Part shown: positions 1 through 8,859 of the stretch, in pieces
Numbering within the stretch: the stretch's first letter is position 1
Layout of the letters: each line of letters starts with the position of its first letter
Assembly (NCBI RefSeq): GCF_001975705.1
Contig: NZ_CP015093.1
Coordinates: forward strand, 930,001 to 994,000
Length of the DNA stretch: 64,000 nucleotides
Direction of reading: 5' to 3'
Source: Salipiger abyssi
GTDB lineage: Bacteria; Pseudomonadota; Alphaproteobacteria; Rhodobacterales; Rhodobacteraceae
Position numbers and translations under genes: made by a program
The notes under the pieces: model-generated
Database searches by the model: none
Seen by the model: the letters and a program-made list of their open reading frames with translations, nothing else
What the model was told of the DNA's origin: nothing

Positions 1-301
1 CCTCCACCCGCGCCAGTTTCGACAGCCGCGCCATCACCCCTTCATGGGTGTAAGGGCTGCCCGTGATATAACCGCCACCGTGAAAATAGAGGATCACCCT
101 GCGCGGCACGCAAGCGCCGGCGCTGATCCAGTGCAGCCCGCCGGGCCGTTCCAGATGCCGCAGATAAGGTGGGCGGCGCAGGATCAGCGCCGCCGTCCTC
201 GCAAACTCGCGCGCCGCCTCTTCCGGGCCGCGCGTACGCGCCAGCCTCGGCTTGACGGCAAAGCGCAGCAACAGGTTCAGCGCGGCGAGCCGCTGGCTCA
301 T
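1..301 (-). CDS. Alpha/beta hydrolase of the hormone-sensitive-lipase (HGGG) family, C-terminus off the window
   Basis: Only the first 100 residues are present; the gene runs off the left edge. The visible part begins MSQRLAALN and reaches an HGGGY motif at about residues 74-78, preceded by a hydrophobic strand (RVILYF). HGGG is the oxyanion-hole signature of the hormone-sensitive-lipase/carboxylesterase family, which hydrolyses ester bonds with a Ser-Asp-His triad. The nucleophile GxSxG would lie outside the window. The ATG overlaps the gshB stop codon (ATGA), so the two genes are probably co-transcribed and translationally coupled. The substrate cannot be inferred. Confidence 0.8.
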   Translation of the reverse strand, partial: MSQRLAALNLLLRFAVKPRLARTRGPEEAAREFARTAALILRRPPYLRHLERPGGLHWISAGACVPRRVILYFHGGGYITGSPYTHEGVMARLSKLARVE

Positions 302-1233
302 CCGCGGCGGGCTTCGACCGCATGCCAGATCTTTTCGGCGACATTGATCCCGTCGAAGCGCTCCAGTTCCTGGATGCCGGTGGGCGAGGTCACGTTGATC
401 TCGGTCAGCCAATCGCCGATCACGTCGATGCCGACGAAAACCTGCCCCTTCTCGCGCAGCACCGGGCCGATCTTCGCGCAGATCTCGCGGTCGCGCTCGG
501 TCATCTCCACCTTTTCGGGCCGCCCGCCCACATGCATGTTCGAACGCACCTCATTGGCCGCCGGCACGCGGTTGATCGCGCCCACCGGCTCGCCATCCAC
601 AAGAATGACGCGTTTGTCGCCCTTGGTCACCGCCGGCAGGTATTTCTGCACGATCAGCGGCTCGCGCGAAAAGCCGGTGAAAAGCTCATAGAGCGAGCTG
701 AGATTGCGGTCGTTCTCGTCGAGCCGGAACACCCCGGCGCCGCCATTGCCGTAGAGCGGCTTGAGGATGATATCGCCATGCTTGGCTTTGAAATCGCGGA
801 TGGTCTGGAGATCGCGGGCGACGGTCGTGGGCGGCGTCAGCTCGGGGAAATTCAGCACCAGCAGTTTCTCCGGGGAATTGCGCACCCAGAACGGGTCGTT
901 CACCACCAGCGTGCCGGGGGCGAGCCGGTCGAGCAGATGGGTGGTGGTGATGTAATGCATGTCAAAGGGCGGATCCTGACGCAGCCAGACCACGTCAAAG
1001 CCCGACAGATCGACCAGCTCCAGCTCTCCAAGCTGCGCGTGATCGCCTTCGACCCGCTGTACCCGCAGCGACCGGCCCCGCGCCATAATGCGGCCCTCCT
1101 GATAGGAGAGCTGATCGGGCAGGTAATAAAAGAGCTCATGCCCCCGCGCCTGAGCCTCTTCCGCAAGCCGGAAGGTGCTGTCGGCATTGATGTCGATCGG
1201 ACCGATCGGGTCCATCTGAAACGCGATTTTCAT
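298..1233 (-). CDS. gshB: Glutathione synthetase
   Basis: A 311-residue ATP-grasp ligase that joins gamma-glutamylcysteine and glycine to make glutathione in the cytosol. The N-terminus [10 protein letters not shown] is the standard GshB start. The internal segments around KPLYGNGG and the C-terminal [12 protein letters not shown] stretch are the ATP-grasp metal and substrate-binding signatures. An in-frame start exists at 1260, but the ATG at 1233 is preceded by GGGAG at normal spacing and gives the family's usual length. It lies downstream of yraN and rsmI on the same strand and overlaps the following hydrolase by 4 bp. Confidence 0.96.
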   Translation of the reverse strand: MKIAFQMDPIGPIDINADSTFRLAEEAQARGHELFYYLPDQLSYQEGRIMARGRSLRVQRVEGDHAQLGELELVDLSGFDVVWLRQDPPFDMHYITTTHLLDRLAPGTLVVNDPFWVRNSPEKLLVLNFPELTPPTTVARDLQTIRDFKAKHGDIILKPLYGNGGAGVFRLDENDRNLSSLYELFTGFSREPLIVQKYLPAVTKGDKRVILVDGEPVGAINRVPAANEVRSNMHVGGRPEKVEMTERDREICAKIGPVLREKGQVFVGIDVIGDWLTEINVTSPTGIQELERFDGINVAEKIWHAVEARRG

Positions 1234-1295
1234 GGGGTCTCCCGCACTGGCTTTCGCCATACATGGCGCAGAGACCCGCCAAGGGCAATGCCCGC

Positions 1296-1733
1296 TCAGG
1301 CGGTCAGGGCGTTCTCGATCACCCGGATCATGCCCTGCCCGTCCATCAGCGCCACATCGAACCGCATCTCGGTGAGCGAACCCCGGGGCTGGGTGCCGGC
1401 GAATTCCTCCGCCGCAGAGAGCAGCCGCGCGATCTGGCGCTGCGAGAGCCGTTCAAGTGCACGGTCAAAGCTGCGGCTCTTCTTGACCTCGACAAAGATC
1501 AGCCCCTCGCCATCATGCAGGATCAGGTCGATCTCTCCGCCCTGCCCGCGCCAGCGGCGCCGCGCGACCCGATAGCCGCGGCGCTCGTAATCCTGCGCGA
1601 TCCGCGCCTCGGCAGAGAGCCCCGCGTGATAGCCAATCGACCCGCGCACCGCCCGTGCCCGCCGGCCATCCTCATGCGGCTGCACCGGCGCCGCAGGCGG
1701 TGCCTGAAAATCGAATGCCAGCTGCTGCGCCAT
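1296..1733 (-). CDS. YraN family (UPF0102) endonuclease-like protein
   Basis: A 145-residue protein with the YraN core: a conserved N-terminal AxxYExxGYxV-type segment (residues about 43-58) followed by GEIDLIL and FVEVKK. The E...D...ExK pattern is that of restriction-endonuclease-fold nucleases of the Holliday-junction-resolvase-like superfamily. Family members are small cytosolic proteins of uncertain role, usually encoded next to rsmI as here, where its ATG follows the rsmI stop by 2 bp. This tight spacing implies an rsmI-yraN-gshB transcription unit. Nuclease activity is inferred from the fold, not shown. Confidence 0.9.
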   Translation of the reverse strand: MAQQLAFDFQAPPAAPVQPHEDGRRARAVRGSIGYHAGLSAEARIAQDYERRGYRVARRRWRGQGGEIDLILHDGEGLIFVEVKKSRSFDRALERLSQRQIARLLSAAEEFAGTQPRGSLTEMRFDVALMDGQGMIRVIENALTA

Positions 1734-1735
1734 CG

Positions 1736-2611
1736 CTATTCCCCATTCTCCGAGCGCATTTTGGCAAGTGCCATAGCACGCTGATACACCGGGCGCCGCT
1801 TGACCCCGTACATGCCCGAAACCGCATCGGCGGCGTCGCGCACCGACATCGTCTTCAGCGCCTCGGTCAGGGACAGGTCTAAATCAGATTCGCTAATTTT
1901 CTCCGAATCCCCTTTGCCGATCAGCACCACGATCTCGCCTTTCGTCGCGGTGCCCGCATAAGCCTCGGCCAGCTCCGAGAGCGTACCGCGGCGGCATTCC
2001 TCGAAGCGTTTGGTCAGTTCGCGGCACACCGCCGCCGGGCGCTCGCCACCCAGTGCCGTGACCGCATCCGCCAGCATCGCCCCCAGCCGCTTGGGCGATT
2101 CGTAAAATGCCAGCGTCGCGGGCACCGCGCGCAGCTCTTCGAGCGCCTTGCGCCGCGCGGCACCGGCATTGGGCAGGAAGCCCCCGAACAGAAACCGGTC
2201 GGTGGGCAGCCCCGCGACGGTCAGCGCCGCGACCACCGCCGAGGCGCCGGGCGCCGTGGTGACCGGATGGCCCTCCTCGCGCGCCGCGCGCACCAGATCG
2301 AAGCCCGGATCCGAGATCATCGGCGTGCCGGCTTCGGAGGCATAGGCCACCGACCGGCCCTCGGCCAGCGCCTGAAGCAGCCGGGGGCGCATCCTTTCAC
2401 CATTATGGTCGTGATAGGCAAGGCAGGGCCGGTCGCCCAGCGCCACGCCATGGATTTCCAGCAGACGACGCAGGCTGCGCGTGTCTTCGGCGGCCAGAAT
2501 CTCGGCATCGCGCAGAATGTCGAGCGCGCGCAATGTGATGTCGCGCGCGTTGCCGATCGGCACCGCCACCATGTAGAGACCCGGCGCCAATCCGCCCCTT
2601 TGCCGATTCAT
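1736..2611 (-). CDS. rsmI: 16S rRNA (cytidine(1402)-2'-O)-methyltransferase
   Basis: A 291-residue SAM-dependent tetrapyrrole-methylase-fold enzyme that 2'-O-methylates C1402 in the decoding centre of 16S rRNA. The N-terminus carries GLYMVAVPIGNARDIT and then the LAAEDTR segment. The SDPGF and PGASAVVAAL motifs (residues about 100-130) and FYESPKR (about 170) are RsmI signatures. It is divergently transcribed from the PBP-activator lipoprotein gene and heads the rsmI-yraN-gshB run. Confidence 0.96.
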   Translation of the reverse strand: MNRQRGGLAPGLYMVAVPIGNARDITLRALDILRDAEILAAEDTRSLRRLLEIHGVALGDRPCLAYHDHNGERMRPRLLQALAEGRSVAYASEAGTPMISDPGFDLVRAAREEGHPVTTAPGASAVVAALTVAGLPTDRFLFGGFLPNAGAARRKALEELRAVPATLAFYESPKRLGAMLADAVTALGGERPAAVCRELTKRFEECRRGTLSELAEAYAGTATKGEIVVLIGKGDSEKISESDLDLSLTEALKTMSVRDAADAVSGMYGVKRRPVYQRAMALAKMRSENGE

Positions 2612-2699
2612 CGCTGGACCCGTCTCCCTGCTCGTTTATGATTGCCCGCAAACCGGCGCGTGACACATTCCGCGCCCGACACCGAGGGAGTTTCACCAC

Positions 2700-3896
2700 A
2701 TGTTCGCCGTTTTGTCCCGCGCCCGCAAGGCGCTCCGCACCGCTGCCATCGTGGCGACCGCCGGCTGGCTCGCCGCCTGCGACGCCTCGATGATCCCCGA
2801 CATGGGCGGCAGCTCTGCCGGTCGTGGCGGACCGCAGATCGACCCGGGCGCACCGGTCAAGGTCGCGCTGCTGGTGCCGCAGAGCGATTCGGGCGCCGGG
2901 ATCATCGCGCGCGATCTGGAAAACGCCGCGCGGCTCGCCATCGCCGATCTCGACGGGGTCAGCATCGACCTCGCGGTCTATGACACCGCCGGCTCGCCGG
3001 CCACCGCCGCCGCACAGGCACAGCGCGCCGTCGACGAGGGCGCGCGCATCATCCTCGGCCCGCTGCGCGGCGAGGCCGCCGTCGAGGCCAGCAAGGTGGT
3101 CGCCGACGAGGGGGTCAACGTGATGGCCTTCTCCAACAACGCCTCGATCGCCGGCGGCAATCTCTTCATCCTCGGGCCGACCTACGAGAACACCGCCAGC
3201 CGGCTGCTCGCCTATGGCAAACGCCAGGGCCGCAGCAGCGTCGCGATCCTGCATTCCGACGACGTGCCGGGCCAGGTCGGCAAGGCCGCGATCCAGCAGG
3301 CCGCCGCGCAGAACGGCGTGCAGGTGGCCGCCGTGCAGCCCTATCCGCTCAGCATCGAGGGTGTGACCACCGCCGCGCAGGGCATGTCCCGCGTCGCCGC
3401 GACCTCCGGCGCCGATTCCGTCTTCATCACCACCGATGCCACCAATGCCGCGATGCCGCTGCTGCTTCAGGTGATGCCCGAGAACGGGCTGAACCCGGCG
3501 CAGACCCAGTATATCGGCCTCACCCGCTGGGACGTGAAGCCCGAGCTCTTCTCCTATCCCGGTGCCCAGGGTGCGTGGTTCGCCCTGCCGAACCAGGCGA
3601 TGCAGCGCAATTTCTCGTCGCGCTACAGCACCGCCTACGGCGCAACGCCTCACCCGCTCGCCGGGCTCGCCTTCGACGGCATTGCCGCCATCGGTGCGCT
3701 GGTCGAACAGGGCCGTCGCGACGCGCTGACGGGCAAGGCCCTGACGCAATCGGCTGGTTTCCAGGGCACGGGCGGTGTATTCCGCCTGAAACCCGACGGC
3801 ACGAACGAGCGCGGCCTGGCCGTCGCCACCGTGCAAAACAACCAGATGGTGATCCTTGACCCTGCCCCCTCAAGCTTCTCCGGCGCAGGCTTCTGA
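2700..3896 (+). CDS. Penicillin-binding protein activator (LpoA-like) lipoprotein
   Basis: A 398-residue secreted lipoprotein. Residues 1-26 form a signal peptide ending in the lipobox LAAC (Cys26), so the mature protein is lipid-anchored, probably in the outer membrane. From about residue 52 the chain follows the type I periplasmic-binding (Leu/Ile/Val receptor) fold, e.g. KVALLVPQSDSG, IILGPLRGEAA and VAILHSDDVPG. This matches the LpoA C-terminal domain, which activates PBP1A for peptidoglycan synthesis. Enterobacterial LpoA has an extra N-terminal TPR domain that is absent here. Activator function is inferred from family membership. Confidence 0.85.
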   Translation: MFAVLSRARKALRTAAIVATAGWLAACDASMIPDMGGSSAGRGGPQIDPGAPVKVALLVPQSDSGAGIIARDLENAARLAIADLDGVSIDLAVYDTAGSPATAAAQAQRAVDEGARIILGPLRGEAAVEASKVVADEGVNVMAFSNNASIAGGNLFILGPTYENTASRLLAYGKRQGRSSVAILHSDDVPGQVGKAAIQQAAAQNGVQVAAVQPYPLSIEGVTTAAQGMSRVAATSGADSVFITTDATNAAMPLLLQVMPENGLNPAQTQYIGLTRWDVKPELFSYPGAQGAWFALPNQAMQRNFSSRYSTAYGATPHPLAGLAFDGIAAIGALVEQGRRDALTGKALTQSAGFQGTGGVFRLKPDGTNERGLAVATVQNNQMVILDPAPSSFSGAGF

Positions 3897-3915
3897 GCGA
3901 CCGACGCAAGGCACG

Positions 3916-6663
3916 ATGCCGGACGACCTGATCGCACCGGCATCGGAGATTTTCGACGTTCCCGCCCTGCGCGCGGCCCTGTTCGAGGCCACCGCAGTGG
4001 CGGAGTCCGAAACCCAGGTGCGCGCCGCCGCGGTGCGCATCCTGACCGAGGCCAGCGCCAAGGGCCGCGAGGTCATCGCCCGCGCCTTCGCCGCGCAGCC
4101 CCGCGCCGCCTTTCCCACCACCGAGGCTTATGCCTGGCTCACCGACTGCGTGGTGCGGCTGGTCTTCGAGCTGGTGACCGAACGCCTGCACAAGCTCAAC
4201 AACCCGACCGAGGGCGAACGGCTGACCGTGATGGCCGTCGGCGGCTACGGGCGCGGCGAGATGGCGCCGTTTTCCGATGTCGACCTGCTGTTCCTGACGC
4301 CGTGGAAGATCACCCCCTGGGCCGAGAGCGTCATCGAGTCGATGCTCTACATCTTCTGGGATCTGAAGCTGAAGGTCGGCCATTCCTCGCGCACGGTGAA
4401 GGATTGCCTGCGGCTCGGCGGCGAGGACTACACGATCCGCACCGCGATGCTGGAAACCCGCTTTATCATCGGCCACGAGCCGCTGGCGCGCGAGCTGGAA
4501 AGCCGGCTGTGGTCCGATCTCTTCAAGGGCTCCGAACGCGCCTTCGTCGCCGCCAAGCTCGAAGAGCGCGACCAGCGCCACCGCAAGCAGGGGCTGCGCT
4601 ATGTGGTCGAGCCCAATGTGAAGGAGGGCAAGGGCGGTCTGCGCGACCTGCAATCGCTCTACTGGATCACGAAGTATATCCACCAGACCGAGGATGCCGA
4701 GGAGCTGGTGCGCCTCGGCGTGTTCCGCCGGGAGGAATACAGCACCTTCATGCGCGCCGAGGAGTTCCTCTGGGCGGTGCGCTGCCATCTGCATCTGGCC
4801 GCCGGCCGCGCGGTGGAGCAACTCACCTTCGACATGCAGGTCGAGGTGGCCGAGCGCATGGGCTATGCCGACAAGGGCGGCCGGCGCGCGGTGGAATGGT
4901 TCATGCAGGATTACTTCCTGCACGCCACGGCGGTGGGCGACCTGACGCGCATCTTCCTGACCTCGCTGGAAGCCGAGCACCAGAAGGACGCGCCGCTGAT
5001 CATGCGCATGTTCAAGCGCAGCCCGCAGGTCAAGGAGGGCTACGAGATCGTGCATAACCGGCTCTCCATCGTTGATGACGAGAGCTTTCTGGCCGACAAG
5101 CTGAACCTCCTGCGCTTCTTCGAAGAAGGGCTGCGCTCCGGCCTGCTGCTGCATCCGGACGGGATGCGGCTGATCAAGGCCAATCTGAAGCTCATCGACG
5201 AGGACATGCGCAACAACAAGGAAGCGCGGCGCATCTTCCTCGACCTGCTGCTCAAGCACGGCAATCCCGAGCGCTCACTGCGGCGGATGAACGAGCTCGG
5301 CGTGCTGGGCGCCTTCATCCCGGAATTCCAGACCATCGTGGCGATGATGCAGTTCAACATGTATCACAGCTACACGGTGGACGAGCACACCATCCAGTGC
5401 ATCCGCAACCTGTCGGAGATCGAACAGGGCGAGCTGGTCGAGGAGCTGCCCGTCGCGTCGACGATCCTCAAGGAGGGCGTCAACCGCAAGGTGCTCTACG
5501 TGGCGCTGCTGCTGCACGATATCGGCAAGGGCCGGCAGGAGGATCACGCGGTGCTGGGCGCCCGCATCGCCCGCAAGGTGGCGCCGCGCCTGGGGCTGAC
5601 CAAGGCGGAATGCGCCACGGTGGAATGGCTGGTGCGCTATCACCTGCTGATGTCCGACATGGCACAGAAACGCGACATCGCCGATCCGCGCACCGTGCGC
5701 GATTTCGCCAAGGCGGTGCAGAGCGTCGAACGGCTCGACCTGCTCACCGTGCTGACGGTCTGCGACATTCGTGGCGTCGGGCCGGGCGTCTGGAACAACT
5801 GGAAGGCCGCTTTACTGCGGGCGCTCTACCGCCAGACGCGGCGGGCCCTGGAAGACGGCATGGAAGCGCTCAACCGCGAGAATCGCGGCGCCGAGGCCAA
5901 GAAGGCCCTGCGCGAGGCGCTCTCGGACTGGGATGCCAAGGATCTGCGCGCCGAGACGGGGCGGCATTACGATCCCTACTGGCAGGGCCTGCATGTCACC
6001 GCGCAGGTGGTCTTTGCCGAGCTGCTGCGCGACATCCAGGATGACGAGATCAAGATCGACATCCATCCAGACGAGGACCGCGACGCCACGCGCGTCTGTT
6101 TCGCGCTGGCCGATCATCCCGGCATCTTCTCGCGCCTCGCCGGCGCGCTGTCGCTGGTCGGCGCAAATGTGGTCGATGCCCGCACCTTCACCTCCAAGGA
6201 CGGCTACGCCACCGCCGCCTTCTGGATCCAGGATGCGGACGGCTCGCCCTATGAGAACGCCCGCATCCCGCGCCTGCGCGAGATGATCGGCAAGACGCTG
6301 CGCGGCGAGATCCAGCCGCGCGAGGCGATCTTCTCGCGCCAGAAGCTCAAGAAGCGCGAGCGCGCCTTCACCGTGCCGACCTCCATCGCCTTCGACAACG
6401 AGGGATCGGAGATCTACACGATCATCGAGGTCGACACCCGCGACCGCCCCGGCCTGCTCTACGACCTGACGCGCACCCTGGCCGAGAGCAATGTCTACAT
6501 CGCCTCGGCGGTCATCGCGACCTATGGCGAGCAGGTGGTGGACACGTTCTATGTGAAGGACATGTTCGGGCTGAAATTCTACACGCCGTCCAAGCAGAAA
6601 ACGCTTGAGAAGCGCCTGCGGGCGGCGATTGCCGAGGGGACAGCTCGGGCAACACAGGGGTGA
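3916..6663 (+). CDS. glnD: Bifunctional [protein-PII] uridylyltransferase/uridylyl-removing enzyme
   Basis: GlnD adds UMP to PII proteins under nitrogen limitation and removes it when glutamine is abundant. From the ATG at 3916 the protein is 915 residues. Domains in order: a nucleotidyltransferase with GGYGRGE...DVDLLFL (about residues 109-130), a PII-uridylyltransferase middle domain, an HD phosphohydrolase with HDIGKG (His534-Asp535), and two C-terminal ACT domains (about 710-790 and 815-900) that sense glutamine. An in-frame TTG at 3856 would extend it by 20 residues into the upstream lipoprotein gene. I prefer the ATG because it has AAGG just upstream. Confidence 0.96.
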   Translation: MPDDLIAPASEIFDVPALRAALFEATAVAESETQVRAAAVRILTEASAKGREVIARAFAAQPRAAFPTTEAYAWLTDCVVRLVFELVTERLHKLNNPTEGERLTVMAVGGYGRGEMAPFSDVDLLFLTPWKITPWAESVIESMLYIFWDLKLKVGHSSRTVKDCLRLGGEDYTIRTAMLETRFIIGHEPLARELESRLWSDLFKGSERAFVAAKLEERDQRHRKQGLRYVVEPNVKEGKGGLRDLQSLYWITKYIHQTEDAEELVRLGVFRREEYSTFMRAEEFLWAVRCHLHLAAGRAVEQLTFDMQVEVAERMGYADKGGRRAVEWFMQDYFLHATAVGDLTRIFLTSLEAEHQKDAPLIMRMFKRSPQVKEGYEIVHNRLSIVDDESFLADKLNLLRFFEEGLRSGLLLHPDGMRLIKANLKLIDEDMRNNKEARRIFLDLLLKHGNPERSLRRMNELGVLGAFIPEFQTIVAMMQFNMYHSYTVDEHTIQCIRNLSEIEQGELVEELPVASTILKEGVNRKVLYVALLLHDIGKGRQEDHAVLGARIARKVAPRLGLTKAECATVEWLVRYHLLMSDMAQKRDIADPRTVRDFAKAVQSVERLDLLTVLTVCDIRGVGPGVWNNWKAALLRALYRQTRRALEDGMEALNRENRGAEAKKALREALSDWDAKDLRAETGRHYDPYWQGLHVTAQVVFAELLRDIQDDEIKIDIHPDEDRDATRVCFALADHPGIFSRLAGALSLVGANVVDARTFTSKDGYATAAFWIQDADGSPYENARIPRLREMIGKTLRGEIQPREAIFSRQKLKKRERAFTVPTSIAFDNEGSEIYTIIEVDTRDRPGLLYDLTRTLAESNVYIASAVIATYGEQVVDTFYVKDMFGLKFYTPSKQKTLEKRLRAAIAEGTARATQG

Positions 6664-6745
6664 TCCGCTGAGCTCACCCAACCACACCGCAAGGCGCGCA
6701 CCCGATCATCCCCGGGCGCCGCGACAGGGCCGGCACGGCTTGTCA

Positions 6746-6776
6746 GGAAAGCTTCGGGCAACGCCCGAAGCTTTCC
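6746..6776. terminator. Perfect 14-bp hairpin between convergent genes
   Basis: GGAAAGCTTCGGGC, a 3-base AAC loop, and the exact reverse complement. It lies between the glnD stop (6663) and the stop of the convergent RTX gene (6799), so it can act in both directions. There is no clear T-tract on either side. Confidence 0.65.
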
Positions 6777-6798
6777 ATTGCCAGGCAGGTGATGTCCT

Positions 6799-8607
6799 TC
6801 AGGCCAGCAGGTCGTAATCTGTCTCGCCGATCTGCAAGGTCAGTTCGGTCAGCGCCGCGCCATCGACCAGCGCCCAGAGGATCTGCCCGGTCGGCACATA
6901 GCTGACGAAGAGTTCGTCCACTGCGGCGTCCCCGGCTCCGGCGGTGTTGGCCTGCTGAACGATGAAATCCGCCGCATCTACCCCAAAGGCCGTGACGAGG
7001 GCATCTTCCTCCTCAAAGCCCCGGATCCAGTCTGTTCCGTGACCCGCCACACCGGCATGGAAAATGCTGTCGGCGCCACCGTCCTCCAGCAGCTCGATAC
7101 GGTCATAACCATAGCCACCATTGATGAAGTCCATTCCGTCGCCGTCATAGAGCACATCCGCAAGTCCGCCGCCCGACAGCACGTCGTCGCCCGAGCCGCC
7201 TTGCAGGGAATCGGCGCCATCGCCGCCAAGGATGGTGTCATTGCCATCCCTGCCGATGACGAAATCGTTCCCGGCGCCGGTCTCGATATAGTTGTCCCCC
7301 GATCCGCCATCGACGGTATCGGAGCCATCGGCCTCGCTGCCCCAGGTCACGATCACATCGGAGCCGCCGCCGCCAAACACCCGGTCGTTTCCGTCTCCGG
7401 AGCGGAGCGTGTCGTTTCCGTCGAAGCTCCGGAGCGTATCGTGCCCCACCCCGGTCTCGAAGGTATCTCCGGCATCGCCGCCGGTGATCGCGATCCGGGC
7501 CCAGTGATCGGTCAGCGAAAAGCTGTTGGGACCGAGCAGGGACGCTCCGGCATAGCGGACTTCAAGTGTATAAGAGATGATTTCGCCGGTGCTCAGATCG
7601 TAATCCGGCGCAACGCTTTCGAGCCGCCCGGTCAGATCGAGCGTGCCGGGCGTGGTGATGGTCAGCCCCTCGATCATTTGCAGCGTCTCGAACCCGTCGA
7701 GCCCTGCCCGTGTAAAGATCCCGCCGCCTTCAAGCACCTCGAAGCCGTCGATCACCGTGCGCGAGTGGTCCTGAAGGCTCCAATTGCGGCTGGGATTGCC
7801 GGCGCCCGCATTGTAGGACACAGCCCCCACAAACACGTCTGTACCGTCACCGCCCGAAACCACGCTATACGGTCGCAATCTCGTGAAGCCATTATCCCCC
7901 ATCGGGATAATGCGGTCATCGCCGCCGCCGCCGTCGATCGTGTCGCCCTGCATGCCGGTGAGCGTGTCTTCCCCATTTCCTCCCAGCATCTCGATGTAGT
8001 GGGCGTCGAATGCGACATCATGCTCCATCCACCAGCGCCCGGTCGAACCGGTCGCATCCCATGTCATATGGACGAAGGGAAAGGTTGCCGGGTCACTGCC
8101 GTGGGCAAGGTAGTGGGCAGTGATACGACCGACCGCATTGTTATTCTCGCCCAACGTGATGTCGCCCAGATAGGCGGTGCCGCCGCCTCTTATCCTGATC
8201 TCCCCGTAATATCCAAAACCGGTGATCTGCGTGATGCCGTCGAGCTGCTCGGGGCGTATACGAAAGACGCTGCCATTCAAGTCGACCCGCTCGAACCCAT
8301 CGATAATGGCCTGGTCGTATCCATATGTCACACCGACGCTCTGTTGCAGGATCAGGCGGTCGAACCCATCGCCGCCATAGAGCGCAGAGCCGTTCCCCAC
8401 CGTGTGCACAAGAATAACCCGGTCATCGCCCGCGCCAGCTTCCACCGTATCCTGCCCGACACCGGGATTGAGAAAGTCGCTTCCCCCCAAACCCTGAAGC
8501 AGGTCAGCGCCAGAAAGTCCGCTGATTGTGTCGTCTGCGTCAGTACCGATGAGCGCCGGATTGTCCACGCCATCGTCGTTTCCAACTGTACCGATGATAT
8601 CGACCAT
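6799..8607 (-). CDS. RTX-type calcium-binding repeat protein, probably type I secreted
   Basis: A 602-residue acidic, Gly/Asp-rich protein. Hemolysin-type nonapeptide repeats (GGxGxDxxx) occur near the N-terminus (about residues 20-65), in the middle (about 200-235) and as a longer block (about 385-500) with units such as GGDGADSLQ and GGSGDDVLS. They predict Ca2+-bound parallel beta-rolls. There is no N-terminal signal peptide, consistent with C-terminal type I secretion signals, and the tail is short and hydrophobic-acidic. I see no catalytic motif. The start has AAGGAG upstream. Base composition is visibly less GC-rich than in flanking genes. No ABC/MFP secretion genes lie nearby, so export would need an unlinked system. 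Confidence 0.82.
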   Translation of the reverse strand: MVDIIGTVGNDDGVDNPALIGTDADDTISGLSGADLLQGLGGSDFLNPGVGQDTVEAGAGDDRVILVHTVGNGSALYGGDGFDRLILQQSVGVTYGYDQAIIDGFERVDLNGSVFRIRPEQLDGITQITGFGYYGEIRIRGGGTAYLGDITLGENNNAVGRITAHYLAHGSDPATFPFVHMTWDATGSTGRWWMEHDVAFDAHYIEMLGGNGEDTLTGMQGDTIDGGGGDDRIIPMGDNGFTRLRPYSVVSGGDGTDVFVGAVSYNAGAGNPSRNWSLQDHSRTVIDGFEVLEGGGIFTRAGLDGFETLQMIEGLTITTPGTLDLTGRLESVAPDYDLSTGEIISYTLEVRYAGASLLGPNSFSLTDHWARIAITGGDAGDTFETGVGHDTLRSFDGNDTLRSGDGNDRVFGGGGSDVIVTWGSEADGSDTVDGGSGDNYIETGAGNDFVIGRDGNDTILGGDGADSLQGGSGDDVLSGGGLADVLYDGDGMDFINGGYGYDRIELLEDGGADSIFHAGVAGHGTDWIRGFEEEDALVTAFGVDAADFIVQQANTAGAGDAAVDELFVSYVPTGQILWALVDGAALTELTLQIGETDYDLLA

Positions 8608-8859
8608 GTTCCCACTCCTTTAGAGATCGCGCCTTGCATGCAAAACATCGCCGTTCCGCAAGCGCATCAAAATTATAGTGGGATATAGCGGGTCGCGCTT
8701 TGCGCAAGGACAACTCAGAGACCATTGCGCGACAATGTGCCTACGTCGTCTCCGTCCGCATCCGGAAGGCCGTCATCGCCCGATCTCGCCCCTTCCTCAG
8801 ATCCCCGCGATAAGCTACGTCTGCCTCCAGCCCGCAGGGCATAAAGGGGCCGAGCAGAC

